Source of the DNA: Myroides sp. NP-2
GTDB lineage: Bacteria; Bacteroidota; Bacteroidia; Flavobacteriales; Flavobacteriaceae
NCBI RefSeq assembly: GCF_014145665.1
Contig: NZ_JACHTD010000009.1
Coordinates: 62,001 to 126,000 of the forward strand
Reading direction: 5' to 3'
Length of the DNA: 64,000 nucleotides
Part shown: piece after piece, positions 53,735-63,428 of the stretch
Layout of the letters: each line of letters starts with the position of its first letter
How positions within the stretch are numbered: the first letter of the stretch is position 1
Notes under the pieces: model-generated
Database searches by the model: none
Told to the model about the DNA's origin: nothing
Seen by the model: only the letters and a program-made list of their open reading frames with translations
Translations under genes and position numbers: made by a program

Positions 53735-55588
53735 CTATTCTTCTACAACATCAAGTTCAACTTTCAAATTATCAATGATAAATTCTTGTCTATCCGGGGT
53801 ATTTTTACCCATATAAAACTCTAACATCTTTTCGATAGACATGGATTTGTCCAACATCACGGGATCTAGGCGAATACTTTCTCCGATGAAGTGTTGAAAT
53901 TCATCTGGTGAAATTTCTCCCAATCCTTTAAATCGCGTGATTTCGGGTTTAGGTTTAAGCTTTTCAATTGCCGCTACGCGTTCTTCTTCGCTATAGCAAT
54001 AGATGGTTTCTTTTTTGTTTCGAACGCGGAACAAAGGCGTTTGCAAAATATATAAGTGACCTTCTTTGATAAGTTCTGGGAAGAATTGCAAGAAGAAAGT
54101 AATTAACAACAAGCGGATGTGCATTCCATCGACATCGGCATCGGTAGCGATTACGATGTTGTTGTAGCGCAGGCTTTCGAAATCCTCTTCAATATCGAGT
54201 GCGGCTTGTAGTAAGTTAAACTCTTCGTTTTCGTAAACAATCTTCTTCGTCATCCCGTAGGAGTTCAGAGGCTTTCCACGCAAACTAAATACGGCTTGTG
54301 TGTTGACATCTCTTGACTTGGTGATTGATCCCGACGCTGAATCTCCCTCGGTAATAAACAAGGTACTTTCGAGGTATCTCGGGTTTTTAATATCCGTTAA
54401 GTGCACGCGACAGTCGCGTAGTTTACGGTTGTGTAAACTCGCTTTTTTGGCGCGTTCTTTTGCTATTTTTCGAATACCTGACAATTCTTTGCGTTCGCGT
54501 TCAGCTTGCAAAATTTTGCGCAACAGCGCATCTGCAATTTCTGGATTCTTATGAAGGTAGTTATCGAGTTGTGTTTTAACAAAATCGTTCACAAAGGTAC
54601 GCACTGTTGGCAAATCGGGGCCCATATCAGTTGATCCCAATTTTGTTTTGGTTTGGGATTCAAATACAGGTTCTTCAACTTTTACTGAAATTGCGGCTAC
54701 AATCGACTTTCGAATATCTGAAGCTTCAAAGTTTTTGTTGTAGAACTCCTTTAATGTACGCACCAAAGCCTCTCTAAAAGCGCCTAAATGCGTTCCTCCT
54801 TGTGTGGTATTTTGCCCGTTGACAAAGGAATAGTACTCTTCGGAGTACTGACTTTTACTGTGTGTAATTGCCACTTCAATATCATCTCCTGTCAAGTGAA
54901 TGATTGGGTACACTTGATCCTCTAGATCGATATTTTCATTGAGCAAGTCTTTCAATCCGTTTTCTGAGTAGAACTTTTCTCCGTTAAAGATGATCGTCAG
55001 TCCTTTGTTCAGGTAACAGTAGTTTTTGAGCATGCGCTCAATATACTCCTTGCGGTACTTGTAGTTTTTAAAAATCTTTTCATCTGCGATAAAGGACACT
55101 TTGGTTCCTTTGCGCTTGGTTGTTTCGATTAACTCTTCTTCATTGACCAAGTTCCCAGCTGAGAAGTCTGCGGCTTTTTGTTGGTTATCGCGAACAGAAA
55201 CCACGCGAAAATACGTGGACAGTGCGTTGACTGCTTTCGTACCTACTCCGTTAAGACCAACTGATTTTTTAAATGCTTTTGAGTCGTACTTTCCTCCTGT
55301 GTTCATTTTTGACACTACATCGATCACCTTTCCCAATGGAATACCACGTCCGAAGTCACGAACCGTAACCATTTTGTCTTTTAGGGTAACTTCAATAGTT
55401 TTTCCTGTGCCCATCACAAACTCATCAATACTATTGTCAATTACCTCTTTGATCAGGATGTAAATCCCATCATCAGGAGACGATCCATCACCAAGCTTAC
55501 CGATATACATACCCGGACGCATACGGATATGTTCTTTCCAATCTAAAGAACGAATATTGTCTTCAGTATACTGATTTTGATTTTGCAT
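53735..55588 (-). CDS. parE: DNA topoisomerase IV subunit B
   Basis: A 617-residue ATPase subunit. GHKL ATP-binding motifs are visible: [25 protein letters not shown] and [14 protein letters not shown]. The transducer and TOPRIM regions follow ([12 protein letters not shown], then [19 protein letters not shown]), and DKIIQ-like acidic residues for Mg2+ lie in that motif. Length and position next to parC support ParE over GyrB. Confidence 0.93.
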   Translation of the reverse strand: MQNQNQYTEDNIRSLDWKEHIRMRPGMYIGKLGDGSSPDDGIYILIKEVIDNSIDEFVMGTGKTIEVTLKDKMVTVRDFGRGIPLGKVIDVVSKMNTGGKYDSKAFKKSVGLNGVGTKAVNALSTYFRVVSVRDNQQKAADFSAGNLVNEEELIETTKRKGTKVSFIADEKIFKNYKYRKEYIERMLKNYCYLNKGLTIIFNGEKFYSENGLKDLLNENIDLEDQVYPIIHLTGDDIEVAITHSKSQYSEEYYSFVNGQNTTQGGTHLGAFREALVRTLKEFYNKNFEASDIRKSIVAAISVKVEEPVFESQTKTKLGSTDMGPDLPTVRTFVNDFVKTQLDNYLHKNPEIADALLRKILQAERERKELSGIRKIAKERAKKASLHNRKLRDCRVHLTDIKNPRYLESTLFITEGDSASGSITKSRDVNTQAVFSLRGKPLNSYGMTKKIVYENEEFNLLQAALDIEEDFESLRYNNIVIATDADVDGMHIRLLLITFFLQFFPELIKEGHLYILQTPLFRVRNKKETIYCYSEEERVAAIEKLKPKPEITRFKGLGEISPDEFQHFIGESIRLDPVMLDKSMSIEKMLEFYMGKNTPDRQEFIIDNLKVELDVVEE

Positions 55589-55683
55589 ATAAATTGTTGG
55601 AATTTGTGCTAAAATACTACTATTTAAGGTAAAATAAAAATGATAAAAATTTGTAAATACCGTTTTTTTGCATGTTAAACTTT

Positions 55684-56601
55684 CTATTCTTCCGTCTTTT
55701 TGATGGCATTTTTATCAATTTCTAAAGAAAATGCTCCAGGTCTGATTCGCTGACCAAACAACAAAGCATAATTTTTGGTAAATTCAGCGCCAAAATACAA
55801 AATCATGGCAGAGTAATAGACCCAAATTAGCATAACAATAATTGAACCTGCGGCACCGTAAAGAGAGGATTTAGCTGTAGTACCCAAATAAAGACCAATG
55901 CCAAATTTACCTACCATAAACAGTATGGCTGTAAAAGCAGCCCCTATAAAGGCATCTTTTAGGCGGATTATCCCATTGGGTAAGGTTTTAAAAATAACTG
56001 CAAACAAGAGGGTAATAATCAAAAACACTATAATATTATTGACTAGTTGAACCAAATAAATCGTGGACTCTGCGAAATAGGTTGTTAAATACTCAAAAAG
56101 AATACTAGCGATAGAATTGATTAACAAGCTCACTAACAAGAGAAAACCAACCGACCCAATCATAGCAAACGACAACAGTCGATTTTTAATTAACCGAATA
56201 ACGCTTTTTTCGGGTTTTGCTACAAATCCCCAAATATAATTGAGTGAGCTTTGTATTTCTGCAAAAACACCCGAGGCGGTAAACAGCAACATAACTACCC
56301 CAATAATCGTAGGCAAGACTCCTGAGCGATTGAGGGTCACATTATTCATGGCATTTTCCACTTCTTTGGCCGTATTAGGACCGACTAAATCTCCAACTTG
56401 CTGGTAGAAAAAAGAGGAAACGTCCTTTTCTTCTAAGAAAAATCCCGAAGCCGATATAATTAAAATAATTAAAGGGGGCAGTGCAAAAATAGTATAGTAA
56501 GACAAGGCCGCGCTAAAGGTTGTCGCACGATCGTCTAAGAAATCAACCACTGACTGTTTCAATAACTTTCCTATTTTCTTATATGGTATTTTCTGAATCA
56601 T
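55684..56601 (-). CDS. YihY/BrkB-type membrane protein
   Basis: A 305-residue protein of the YihY/BrkB family: six helices, with [25 protein letters not shown] (about residues 20-44), YIWGFVAKP, and the C-terminal [28 protein letters not shown]. Homologues were once called RNase BN, but that is not the enzyme. Function unknown. It lies two bases after the DUF2459 gene. Confidence 0.88.
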   Translation of the reverse strand: MIQKIPYKKIGKLLKQSVVDFLDDRATTFSAALSYYTIFALPPLIILIISASGFFLEEKDVSSFFYQQVGDLVGPNTAKEVENAMNNVTLNRSGVLPTIIGVVMLLFTASGVFAEIQSSLNYIWGFVAKPEKSVIRLIKNRLLSFAMIGSVGFLLLVSLLINSIASILFEYLTTYFAESTIYLVQLVNNIIVFLIITLLFAVIFKTLPNGIIRLKDAFIGAAFTAILFMVGKFGIGLYLGTTAKSSLYGAAGSIIVMLIWVYYSAMILYFGAEFTKNYALLFGQRIRPGAFSLEIDKNAIKKTEE

Positions 56602-56603
56602 AT

Positions 56604-57272
56604 TTATTTATAATGCCTTAAAATTCCTTGATCGTGTAAGGCCCATAGGGCGGCTTTTTGATTGCATTGTTTCAATCCTTGATTCACCCAGGTATTACAC
56701 GTATAAAATAAACTATAACTTCCTTTTGCTTCATAGAACGCATCAGATGCTTCATACCCTGGAACATTTATGCGTTGATACTCCCCATGGTCCTCGACAA
56801 AACTCGCCTGAATATAATGAACGAGGGTTTGATATTCCGCTGGGGTTAAGGTGAGCTTTATTGCCTGATCGCCTGCTGCAAAAGCCGAATAGGCCGTTAC
56901 GTGCATGGCTGAAGCACCGACACCTGAAAGCGCCTGAAGTGCTGTACTCATGCGCAAATCACTCCATGTAGGCGTATCAATATAAAATCCCCTATCTCCC
57001 CAACCAAAGGCCACCCAGCGAACGGTACGACTTTGAAAATCAAACGTTGATTGCCAATCTATAACCGTTGTGGTTACAGGAAGCACAAAATCAGTATGAA
57101 CTCCATTAGTGGACAAATAGATGGTTATCTCTTGTCCACCAGGCTTTTCTCTTGCTGCGTCTTGCTGATAGGGCCAGAGTGATAAGATATAAAATACCCC
57201 AAGGTAAACGATGACAAATGTAAAAAAACACAAGATAATCACCTTTACAAATCGTGCTATTTTTTTTAGCAT
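56604..57272 (-). CDS. DUF2459 (TIGR02117) family protein
   Basis: A 222-residue protein with an N-terminal membrane anchor (VIILCFFTFVIVYLGVFYIL) and a domain that matches the DUF2459 family: YLSTNGVHTDFVLPV, WVAFGWGDRGFYIDTPTW and FYTCNTWVNQGLK. Cys and His residues (TNGVHTD, TCNTW) look like a protease- or transglutaminase-like pair, but activity is unknown. It is co-transcribed with the YihY-like gene. Confidence 0.83.
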   Translation of the reverse strand: MLKKIARFVKVIILCFFTFVIVYLGVFYILSLWPYQQDAAREKPGGQEITIYLSTNGVHTDFVLPVTTTVIDWQSTFDFQSRTVRWVAFGWGDRGFYIDTPTWSDLRMSTALQALSGVGASAMHVTAYSAFAAGDQAIKLTLTPAEYQTLVHYIQASFVEDHGEYQRINVPGYEASDAFYEAKGSYSLFYTCNTWVNQGLKQCNQKAALWALHDQGILRHYK

Positions 57273-57314
57273 AAATGACCTTAATCTGATAAATAAAAAC
57301 TTAAATATACAAAA

Positions 57315-57341
57315 AAAGAGAGGTTATTAAGGCCTCTCTTT
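57315..57341 (-). terminator. Intrinsic terminator of ychF
   Basis: AAAGAGAGG (57315-57323) pairs with CCTCTCTTT (57333-57341) around a 9-base loop, with a T tract on the minus strand. It stands 25 bases from the ychF stop. Confidence 0.78.
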
Positions 57342-57365
57342 CTTGATTCTTCTCTTTTTTATGTC

Positions 57366-58460
57366 TTATACATTGAAACGGAAATGCATCACATCACCAT
57401 CTTTTACAATGTATTCTTTTCCTTCTACTCTAAGTTTACCTGCTTCTTTAACTTTAGCTTCAGAACCAAAAGTTACATAGTCATCGTAGGCGATCACTTC
57501 CGCGCGGATGAATCCTTTTTCGAAATCAGTATGGATTACTCCTGCTGCTTGAGGCGCTGTATCTCCCACGTTAATTGTCCATGCTCTCACTTCTTTTACA
57601 CCTGCGGTAAAATACGTTTGCAATTTCAAAAGCTTATATGCTGAACGGATCAATTTTGACGAACCTGGCTCTTCAAGACCTAAATCTTCCAAGAACATTT
57701 GACGTTCTTCAAAGGTTTCAAGTTCTGTGATATCCGCTTCGGTTCCGACAGCCAATACAATTACTTCTGCATTTTCGTCTTTCACCAATTCTCTTACCTG
57801 CTCCACATAGGCATTTCCATGAACTGCAGCACCTTCGTCAACGTTACACACGTATAACACCGGTTTAGTGGTAATTAATTGAAAAGCTTCCAACAATTCC
57901 TCTTCGTCTTGGTTTTTTGCCTCTACCACACGAGCGGATTTTCCCGCTAATAAGGTCTCTCTAATACGCTCTAATAAATCTGCTTCTACTTGTGCTTCTT
58001 TATTTCCTGTTTTAGCTGCTTTTTTTACTTTTTCTAAGCGTTTTTCAACGGTTTCTAGGTCTTTCAACTGCAATTCGATGTCGATTGTTTCTTTGTCGCG
58101 AATTGGGTTTACTTTACCATCAACGTGAACGATATTGTCGTTATCAAAACAACGCAAAACATGAATAATCGCATTACACTCGCGAATATTTCCGAGGAAT
58201 TGATTACCCAATCCTTCACCTTTACTCGCTCCTTTTACCAATCCGGCGATATCTACGATTTCAACTGTTGCTGGCAAAACGCGCTCAGGGTTTACCAATT
58301 CTTCTAATTTCAATAAACGCGGATCTGGCACGTTTACAACCCCAACATTGGGCTCAATTGTACAGAATGGGAAGTTAGCACTTTGCGCTTTAGCGTTTGA
58401 CAAACAATTGAATAGTGTTGATTTTCCAACATTAGGCAATCCTACAATACCTGCTTTCAT
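57366..58460 (-). CDS. ychF: Redox-regulated ATPase/GTPase YchF (OLA1 family)
   Basis: A 364-residue P-loop protein. Walker A is GLPNVGKSTLFN; the G2/G3 region reads NFPFCTIEPNVGVV and DIAGLVKGASKGEGLGNQFL; the OLA1 signature NVDE replaces NKxD of ordinary GTPases. A coiled-coil helix pair (residues about 130-200) and a C-terminal TGS domain (EVRAWTINVGDTAPQAAGVIHTDFEKGFI) complete it. OLA1/YchF proteins bind ribosomes and prefer ATP. Confidence 0.95.
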   Translation of the reverse strand: MKAGIVGLPNVGKSTLFNCLSNAKAQSANFPFCTIEPNVGVVNVPDPRLLKLEELVNPERVLPATVEIVDIAGLVKGASKGEGLGNQFLGNIRECNAIIHVLRCFDNDNIVHVDGKVNPIRDKETIDIELQLKDLETVEKRLEKVKKAAKTGNKEAQVEADLLERIRETLLAGKSARVVEAKNQDEEELLEAFQLITTKPVLYVCNVDEGAAVHGNAYVEQVRELVKDENAEVIVLAVGTEADITELETFEERQMFLEDLGLEEPGSSKLIRSAYKLLKLQTYFTAGVKEVRAWTINVGDTAPQAAGVIHTDFEKGFIRAEVIAYDDYVTFGSEAKVKEAGKLRVEGKEYIVKDGDVMHFRFNV

Positions 58461-58609
58461 ATTTTTAGTAACTTATTGTCTTTTTATAATGTTTGCAAAT
58501 ATATTCAAATTTTACAGAAAAACTTCTTTTCTAAACCACATAAAAAGCCTATCTACCGCTAAATACACAATCTATGGTCATTCTTTTAGTACAACTGCTT
58601 CGAACTTGT

Positions 58610-58617
58610 TAATTTTG
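58610..58617 (+). promoter_or_regulatory. -7 promoter element of the GNAT gene
   Basis: TAATTTTG is an exact TAnnTTTG box, ending 21 bases before the ATG at 58639. No clear -33 box is seen. Confidence 0.45.
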
Positions 58618-58638
58618 TAGGTTTAAAACACACCTTTT

Positions 58639-59112
58639 ATGTTAGGAGAATCTCTTCAAATTACTGAAATTAAAGATAAAGCCTACCCGATGTCGCTGCT
58701 ACTCTTAGCAGATGAGACGGTCGAAGCTATAGGGCGCTATATAGACGACAGCCGAGTGTATAGCGTTTGCTACCAACAAGAGGAAATGGCCGTTTTTTGT
58801 TTGTATCCACTTACTGCAGATACGCTGGAAATAAAAAATATAGCGGTTGCAGAAGCCTTTCAAAACAAGCAGATCGGTAGTTTTTTACTCGATTATATTA
58901 AAGTGCTAGCCAAAGAGCAAAACTACAAGACTTTAATTGTGGGGACGGGCGATACAGGCGATGCCCAAATTCGCTTTTACCAGCGCAATGGCTTTGTCCT
59001 TTTTGACAAGCGCAAAAACTTTTTTATCGACTATTATCCCGAGCCTATTTTTGAAAATGGCAGACAGTTAGTAGATATGGTTTTACTGAAATGGGAAGTA
59101 GATCAAGACTAA
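58639..59112 (+). CDS. GNAT family N-acetyltransferase
   Basis: A 157-residue GNAT: beta-strand EIKNIAVAEAFQNKQIGSFLL (about residues 75-95) holds the acetyl-CoA-binding Q/R-x-x-G-x-G/A-like loop, here QNKQIGS. IVGTGDTGDAQIRFYQRNGF follows as motif B. Substrate unknown. It ends at a bidirectional terminator. Confidence 0.87.
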   Translation: MLGESLQITEIKDKAYPMSLLLLADETVEAIGRYIDDSRVYSVCYQQEEMAVFCLYPLTADTLEIKNIAVAEAFQNKQIGSFLLDYIKVLAKEQNYKTLIVGTGDTGDAQIRFYQRNGFVLFDKRKNFFIDYYPEPIFENGRQLVDMVLLKWEVDQD

Positions 59113-59116
59113 AAAA

Positions 59117-59145
59117 AAAGAGCTACCGCATTGCGGTAGCTCTTT
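59117..59145. terminator. Bidirectional terminator, perfect 14-bp stem
   Basis: AAAGAGCTACCGCA (59117-59130) and TGCGGTAGCTCTTT (59132-59145) are perfect complements. It lies between the convergent GNAT gene and the small acidic protein gene. Confidence 0.88.
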
Positions 59146-59166
59146 GTATAATATGTCTTGAAACTG

Positions 59167-59466
59167 TTAATCTTCTTCGTCAGCAATTTCTAAGTCTTTC
59201 AATGCATCTAATGAATCATCTGCAGGATCTACAAAATCATCCTCATCTTCGTCGTCGAAGTTTTCGATACGATCTGCTAACTTAGTACTTACTTTAACTA
59301 AATAGATGGTGTCTTCTGTTCTTACCTCTACAGCTTCAACAGTTTCGTTTTTAATATTTTTAAAACGAATAATATCTGAGTCGTCATAACCATCAGGAAA
59401 CTTTTCCACTAAAAGTGTCAAAATTTCGTTTGTTAATTTCGCGTAATCAACAATTACTCTCTTCAT
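59167..59466 (-). CDS. Conserved small acidic protein of flavobacteria, function unknown
   Basis: A 99-residue protein with a folded start (RVIVDYAKLTNEILTLLVEKFPDGYDDSDIIRF) and a very acidic tail (ENFDDEDEDDFVDP onward). The pattern is familiar from flavobacterial genomes. I know of no function. The tail could mimic nucleic acid or bind basic proteins. It lies downstream of the polyamine genes but is 98 bases away. Confidence 0.75.
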   Translation of the reverse strand: MKRVIVDYAKLTNEILTLLVEKFPDGYDDSDIIRFKNIKNETVEAVEVRTEDTIYLVKVSTKLADRIENFDDEDEDDFVDPADDSLDALKDLEIADEED

Positions 59467-59563
59467 TTTATATTTATTGCTTTATTTCGTTTTCAAATGT
59501 AATAGCTAAATCCTAATTAACAAATAAAATACGGATATTTTATTAAGATTTTTTGTCTATTCA

Positions 59564-60538
59564 TTAATGACCTAGAATGTAGGCAAATACCAATGGAGCC
59601 ACAATTGTTGCATCCGACTCAATTACATATTTTGGTGTATCTACATCCAATTTACCCCACGTAATTTTCTCATTTGGCACTGCACCTGAGTATGAACCAT
59701 ACGAAGTAGTAGAGTCAGAGATTTGACAGAAATACGCCCAGAAAGGAACGTCTTCCCACTCTAAATCTTGGTACATCATTGGCACAACACAGATAGGGAA
59801 ATCTCCAGAGATACCTCCTGCGATTTGGAAGAATCCAACTCCTTTACCACCAGAATTAGCACGGTACCACTCTGTCAAGTAAATCATGTACTCAATTCCT
59901 GATTTTACAGTGTGTACGTTTAATTTTCCTTTAATAACGTTTGAAGTAAAGATATTACCACAAGTTGAATCTTCCCATCCTGGAACAACGATAGGCAAGT
60001 TTTTCTCTGCTGCTGCCACAATCCAAGAATCTTTAGGGTCGATTTCGTAGTATTGCTCTAACACACCTGAATTCACTACTTGATATAAGAATTCGTGTGG
60101 GAAATAGCGCTCACCTTTAGCTTCAGCAGCATGCCATACATCTTCTAAGTGTTTTTGCAAACGACGGAATGCTTCTTCTTCAGGGATACAAGTATCCGTT
60201 ACGCGGTTATAGTGATTGTCTAATAATTCTCTTTCTTGCTCTGGCGTTAAATCTCTATAGTTTGGCACTCGTTTGTAGTGTGAGTGAGCTACTAAGTTCA
60301 TTACGTCTTCCTCTAAGTTAGCTCCTGTACAAGAAATAAAGTGAACTTTATCTTGACGGATCATTTCAGCTAATGAAATACCTAATTCTGCAGTACTCAT
60401 TGCTCCTCCCATAGAGATTAACATTTTTCCACCTTCTGCTAAATGCAATTCGTATCCTTTTGCAGCATCTACTAATGCAGCTGCATTAAAGTGTCTATAT
60501 TGATGCTCAATAAACTGACTAATTGGTCCTTTACTCAT
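59564..60538 (-). CDS. Deoxyhypusine-synthase-like protein (bacterial polyamine enzyme)
   Basis: A 324-residue enzyme of the deoxyhypusine synthase fold. The NAD-binding segments and the catalytic Lys296 in ITWGKLDVD match the SWGK motif of human enzyme (Lys329), and FISCTGANLEEDVMN is conserved. True deoxyhypusine synthase modifies eIF5A, which bacteria lack. The gene lies 27 bases after speA, so a homospermidine-synthase-like or agmatine-based step is more likely. Confidence 0.88.
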   Translation of the reverse strand: MSKGPISQFIEHQYRHFNAAALVDAAKGYELHLAEGGKMLISMGGAMSTAELGISLAEMIRQDKVHFISCTGANLEEDVMNLVAHSHYKRVPNYRDLTPEQERELLDNHYNRVTDTCIPEEEAFRRLQKHLEDVWHAAEAKGERYFPHEFLYQVVNSGVLEQYYEIDPKDSWIVAAAEKNLPIVVPGWEDSTCGNIFTSNVIKGKLNVHTVKSGIEYMIYLTEWYRANSGGKGVGFFQIAGGISGDFPICVVPMMYQDLEWEDVPFWAYFCQISDSTTSYGSYSGAVPNEKITWGKLDVDTPKYVIESDATIVAPLVFAYILGH

Positions 60539-60564
60539 TTTATTAATCTTTTACTGTTATGTGT

Positions 60565-61968
60565 TTATTTATTTCTGTTGTAACCTAATATTTCTAATAC
60601 TTCCTCTGCTGTTTGCTGTTCAGAGAACAACTCCGATGCGATGATTCCGTTTTCATCCTTGTCAATCAAGATGTGTTTCGGCTGCGGAATTAAACAGTGG
60701 TGAATACCACCAAATCCTCCGATTGTATCTTGGTATGCTCCCGTATTAAAGAATCCAATATACAACGGCTTTTCTTTGTTGTACTTCGGCAAATAGATGG
60801 CGTTTAAGTTTTGCTCCGAGTTATAGTAGTCATCACTATCACAGGTTAATCCTCCTAACAAAATACGCTCATACGCATCATTCCAACGATTAATTGGCAA
60901 CATAATGAATCTTTTATTAATTGCCCAAGAATCTGGTAATGTTGTGATAAAAGAAGAGTCGATCATATTCCACTTCTCTCTGTCATTTTGTTGTTTTTGG
61001 TATAGGATTTCGTATATAGCCCCTCCACTTTCTCCAACGGTATAAGATCCAAATTCAGTAAAGATATTTGGCACGTCTACTTCTGCTTCCTCGCAAACGA
61101 TTTTAATTTGGTTGATGATTTCATCTACCATGTACTGGTAGTCGAATTCAAAAGCCAAGGAATCTTTGATTGGGAAACCACCACCGATATTCAAGCTGTC
61201 TAACGTTGGACATTCTTTTTTCAGGGTGATATACACTTTCAAACACTTCACCAATTCATTCCAGTAATAGGCTGTATCACGTATACCTGTGTTGATAAAG
61301 AAGTGAAGCATTTTCAATTCTACCTTTGGATTATCTGCGATTTGCTTTCTGTAGAAAGGCAAAATGCTCTTATATCCAATTCCCAAACGAGAGGTATAGA
61401 ATTCGAACTTTGGAGATTCTTCCGAAGCGATGCGGATACCGATCTTGAATTTCTTTTCAATTTGGTCTTGCAACAGCTCTAGCTCTTCGTAATTGTCGAT
61501 AATTGGAATAGTATTGTCGTGCTTGTTGTTGATTAAATTCGCAATATTGTCAATGTATTGGCTGCGTTTGAAACCGTTACAAATAACGAAAGTATCTTTG
61601 TTAATCTTACCTGTTTCCAACAAGTTCTCCACGATATTTACGTCAAAAGCAGACGATGTTTCTACGTGAATATCATTTTTGAAGGCTTCGTTTAAGACAT
61701 AAGAAAAATGCGAACTCTTCGTACAATAGCAGTAGTAATAATTCCCTTTGTATTTATTTTTCTCCATTGCTTTTCTAAAGATACCTTTAGCCTTAGCAAT
61801 ATTATCTGAAATCTTTGGTAAATAAGTGAATTTTAAGGGTGTACCGTATTTTTCAACTAACCCCATTAAATCAATATTGTGAAATTGAAGATTGTCCTTA
61901 TTTAGTTTAAACTCCTCTTGGGGGAAATAAAAAGTTTGATTGATTAGATCAACGTATTTTGTGTTCAT
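60565..61968 (-). CDS. speA: Arginine decarboxylase (short Bacteroidota type)
   Basis: A 467-residue PLP enzyme of the alanine-racemase-fold (group IV) decarboxylases that makes agmatine from arginine. The PLP lysine is Lys84 in YCYCTKSSHF. LNIGGGFPIKDS and FTEFGSYTVGESGG bind phosphate and substrate; CDSDDYY lies near the C-terminus. I start it at the ATG at 61968, because the longer frame begins with TTG. It is short compared with about 630-660 in Escherichia coli SpeA. The deoxyhypusine-synthase-like gene follows at once. Confidence 0.92.
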   Translation of the reverse strand: MNTKYVDLINQTFYFPQEEFKLNKDNLQFHNIDLMGLVEKYGTPLKFTYLPKISDNIAKAKGIFRKAMEKNKYKGNYYYCYCTKSSHFSYVLNEAFKNDIHVETSSAFDVNIVENLLETGKINKDTFVICNGFKRSQYIDNIANLINNKHDNTIPIIDNYEELELLQDQIEKKFKIGIRIASEESPKFEFYTSRLGIGYKSILPFYRKQIADNPKVELKMLHFFINTGIRDTAYYWNELVKCLKVYITLKKECPTLDSLNIGGGFPIKDSLAFEFDYQYMVDEIINQIKIVCEEAEVDVPNIFTEFGSYTVGESGGAIYEILYQKQQNDREKWNMIDSSFITTLPDSWAINKRFIMLPINRWNDAYERILLGGLTCDSDDYYNSEQNLNAIYLPKYNKEKPLYIGFFNTGAYQDTIGGFGGIHHCLIPQPKHILIDKDENGIIASELFSEQQTAEEVLEILGYNRNK

Positions 61969-62267
61969 TTGAAAAGTCAATTTTAAAAGTTATTAATTAT
62001 TTTAATCTAAACGGTGATTAAACCGCTTTTCAAACTCTAATATTGGCAAATACAATGGGCAGCTTATGTCGAAAACGAAAAGAGTTCAACGCTTCCTTTG
62101 AATATTTAATAATCGTATATACAAAATTAGCCTTTTGTTTTCTTACAAAACGCTTGATGTTTCTTCGAGATGAAACACACAATCTAATATATAAAACATC
62201 TATTTTCACGAGGGCAAATGTAACAAAATATTAAATCGAAATAGTAAAAAGACACTTAAAATAATTA
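61969..62267. other. 299-base gap between speA and aroB
   Basis: No gene is supported. Its left part must hold the leftward speA promoter, but no exact TAnnTTTG box is found. No clear aroB terminator is seen at its right end. Confidence 0.3.
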
Positions 62268-63335
62268 CTATTTTAAATAATCCACAAACCCACTAAATAT
62301 CAAATCTTTAGTGACCTCCACATCATAGGATGCCTCCCCTATTTTCGACAATAAAACCATTCGAATCTCGCCAGCTCTATTTTTCTTGTCAAACTTTAGC
62401 CAGGACAGGATTTCTTCTATCTCTGTTTCGGAAAATATTTGTTTTCCATAAATATACTGAATTGATTCTTTTATTCCTTGATATATTGATTGATTTAACC
62501 CCAAAGTAACAGTTGATATATAAGATTCAATGATCATTCCGATGGCAATTGCTTCTCCGTGTAACATACGTTCTTTATTTGGATTTGTCAAATAATAACT
62601 CTCAACGGCATGGCCGATGCTGTGTCCAAAGTTCAATATTTTGCGCAATCCTTGCTCTTGGGGGTCTTGTTGAACGATTTGACTTTTGATAGCAACCCCG
62701 TGATAGATGAGGGTTTCAATATCGCCAAAATCGACTTGAGCAATATCTTTTAAGTGATTAAAATAGCTTTCATCGTAGATTAATCCGTGTTTGAGCATTT
62801 CCGCATAGCCCGATTTGAGTTCTCTTGCCTCAAGTGTTTCTAGGTATTGAGCATCGATGACAACCATTTTGGGCATGGCAAAAGAACCGATACAATTTTT
62901 AGCTCCATCGAGGTCTACGCCTGTTTTCCCACCAATGGATGCATCGACCATGGCCAATAAAGTAGTAGGTACGATATAACAGTCGATTCCCCTCATATAA
63001 ACAGAAGCGACAAATCCGCCTAAATCAGAGACCACACCACCACCCACGGTGATTAGGGCGCTATAACGGTCGAGGCCTAGCTCCAACATTGCTGCCCAAA
63101 CGCCTTCACATGTCGTTAGGTTTTTGGCCGTCTCCCCTGCTTCAATTTCTACGATTTCAAAGGGAACAGTTGTGGGCAAATGAGCTAAAAAATGAGGCAA
63201 ACAAAGTTCATTACACGTGGAGTCTGTAAGAATCAACAGCTTACTGTAGTTTTTTTCATTGAGCTGCTCTCCTAAAACAGCATAACCCTCTACGCCAAAA
63301 TAGATCGGATAATCTGGTGTTTCTACTTTTATCAT
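62268..63335 (-). CDS. aroB: 3-dehydroquinate synthase
   Basis: A 355-residue AroB, the second enzyme of the shikimate pathway, which forms the carbocyclic ring with NAD+ and a divalent metal. Visible are TVGGGVVSDLGGFVAS (about residues 96-111), TTLLAMVDASIGGKTGVDL, and the metal site residues in GYAEMLKHGLI, NFGHSIGHAVE and LHGEAIAIGM. It is divergent from the proline dehydrogenase gene. Confidence 0.96.
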   Translation of the reverse strand: MIKVETPDYPIYFGVEGYAVLGEQLNEKNYSKLLILTDSTCNELCLPHFLAHLPTTVPFEIVEIEAGETAKNLTTCEGVWAAMLELGLDRYSALITVGGGVVSDLGGFVASVYMRGIDCYIVPTTLLAMVDASIGGKTGVDLDGAKNCIGSFAMPKMVVIDAQYLETLEARELKSGYAEMLKHGLIYDESYFNHLKDIAQVDFGDIETLIYHGVAIKSQIVQQDPQEQGLRKILNFGHSIGHAVESYYLTNPNKERMLHGEAIAIGMIIESYISTVTLGLNQSIYQGIKESIQYIYGKQIFSETEIEEILSWLKFDKKNRAGEIRMVLLSKIGEASYDVEVTKDLIFSGFVDYLK

Positions 63336-63372
63336 TTACTTTCAATTTCCACACAAAGTAAAGGAGAAAAAA

Positions 63373-63404
63373 TTGAATTAAAAGTAAAAGAGTCAGTATA
63401 TTTG
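63373..63404 (+). promoter_or_regulatory. Bacteroidota promoter of the proline dehydrogenase gene
   Basis: TTG at 63373-63375 and TATATTTG at 63397-63404, an exact TAnnTTTG box, are 21 bases apart. The start would be near 63411, 18 bases before the ATG. Confidence 0.65.
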
Positions 63405-63428
63405 CCCAACATTTATCATTACTACATA

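Noticed and set aside
55684-56601. RNase BN as the product name for the YihY-like gene
   Set aside because: This old name was applied to the family in error; it is a membrane protein with no RNase motif.
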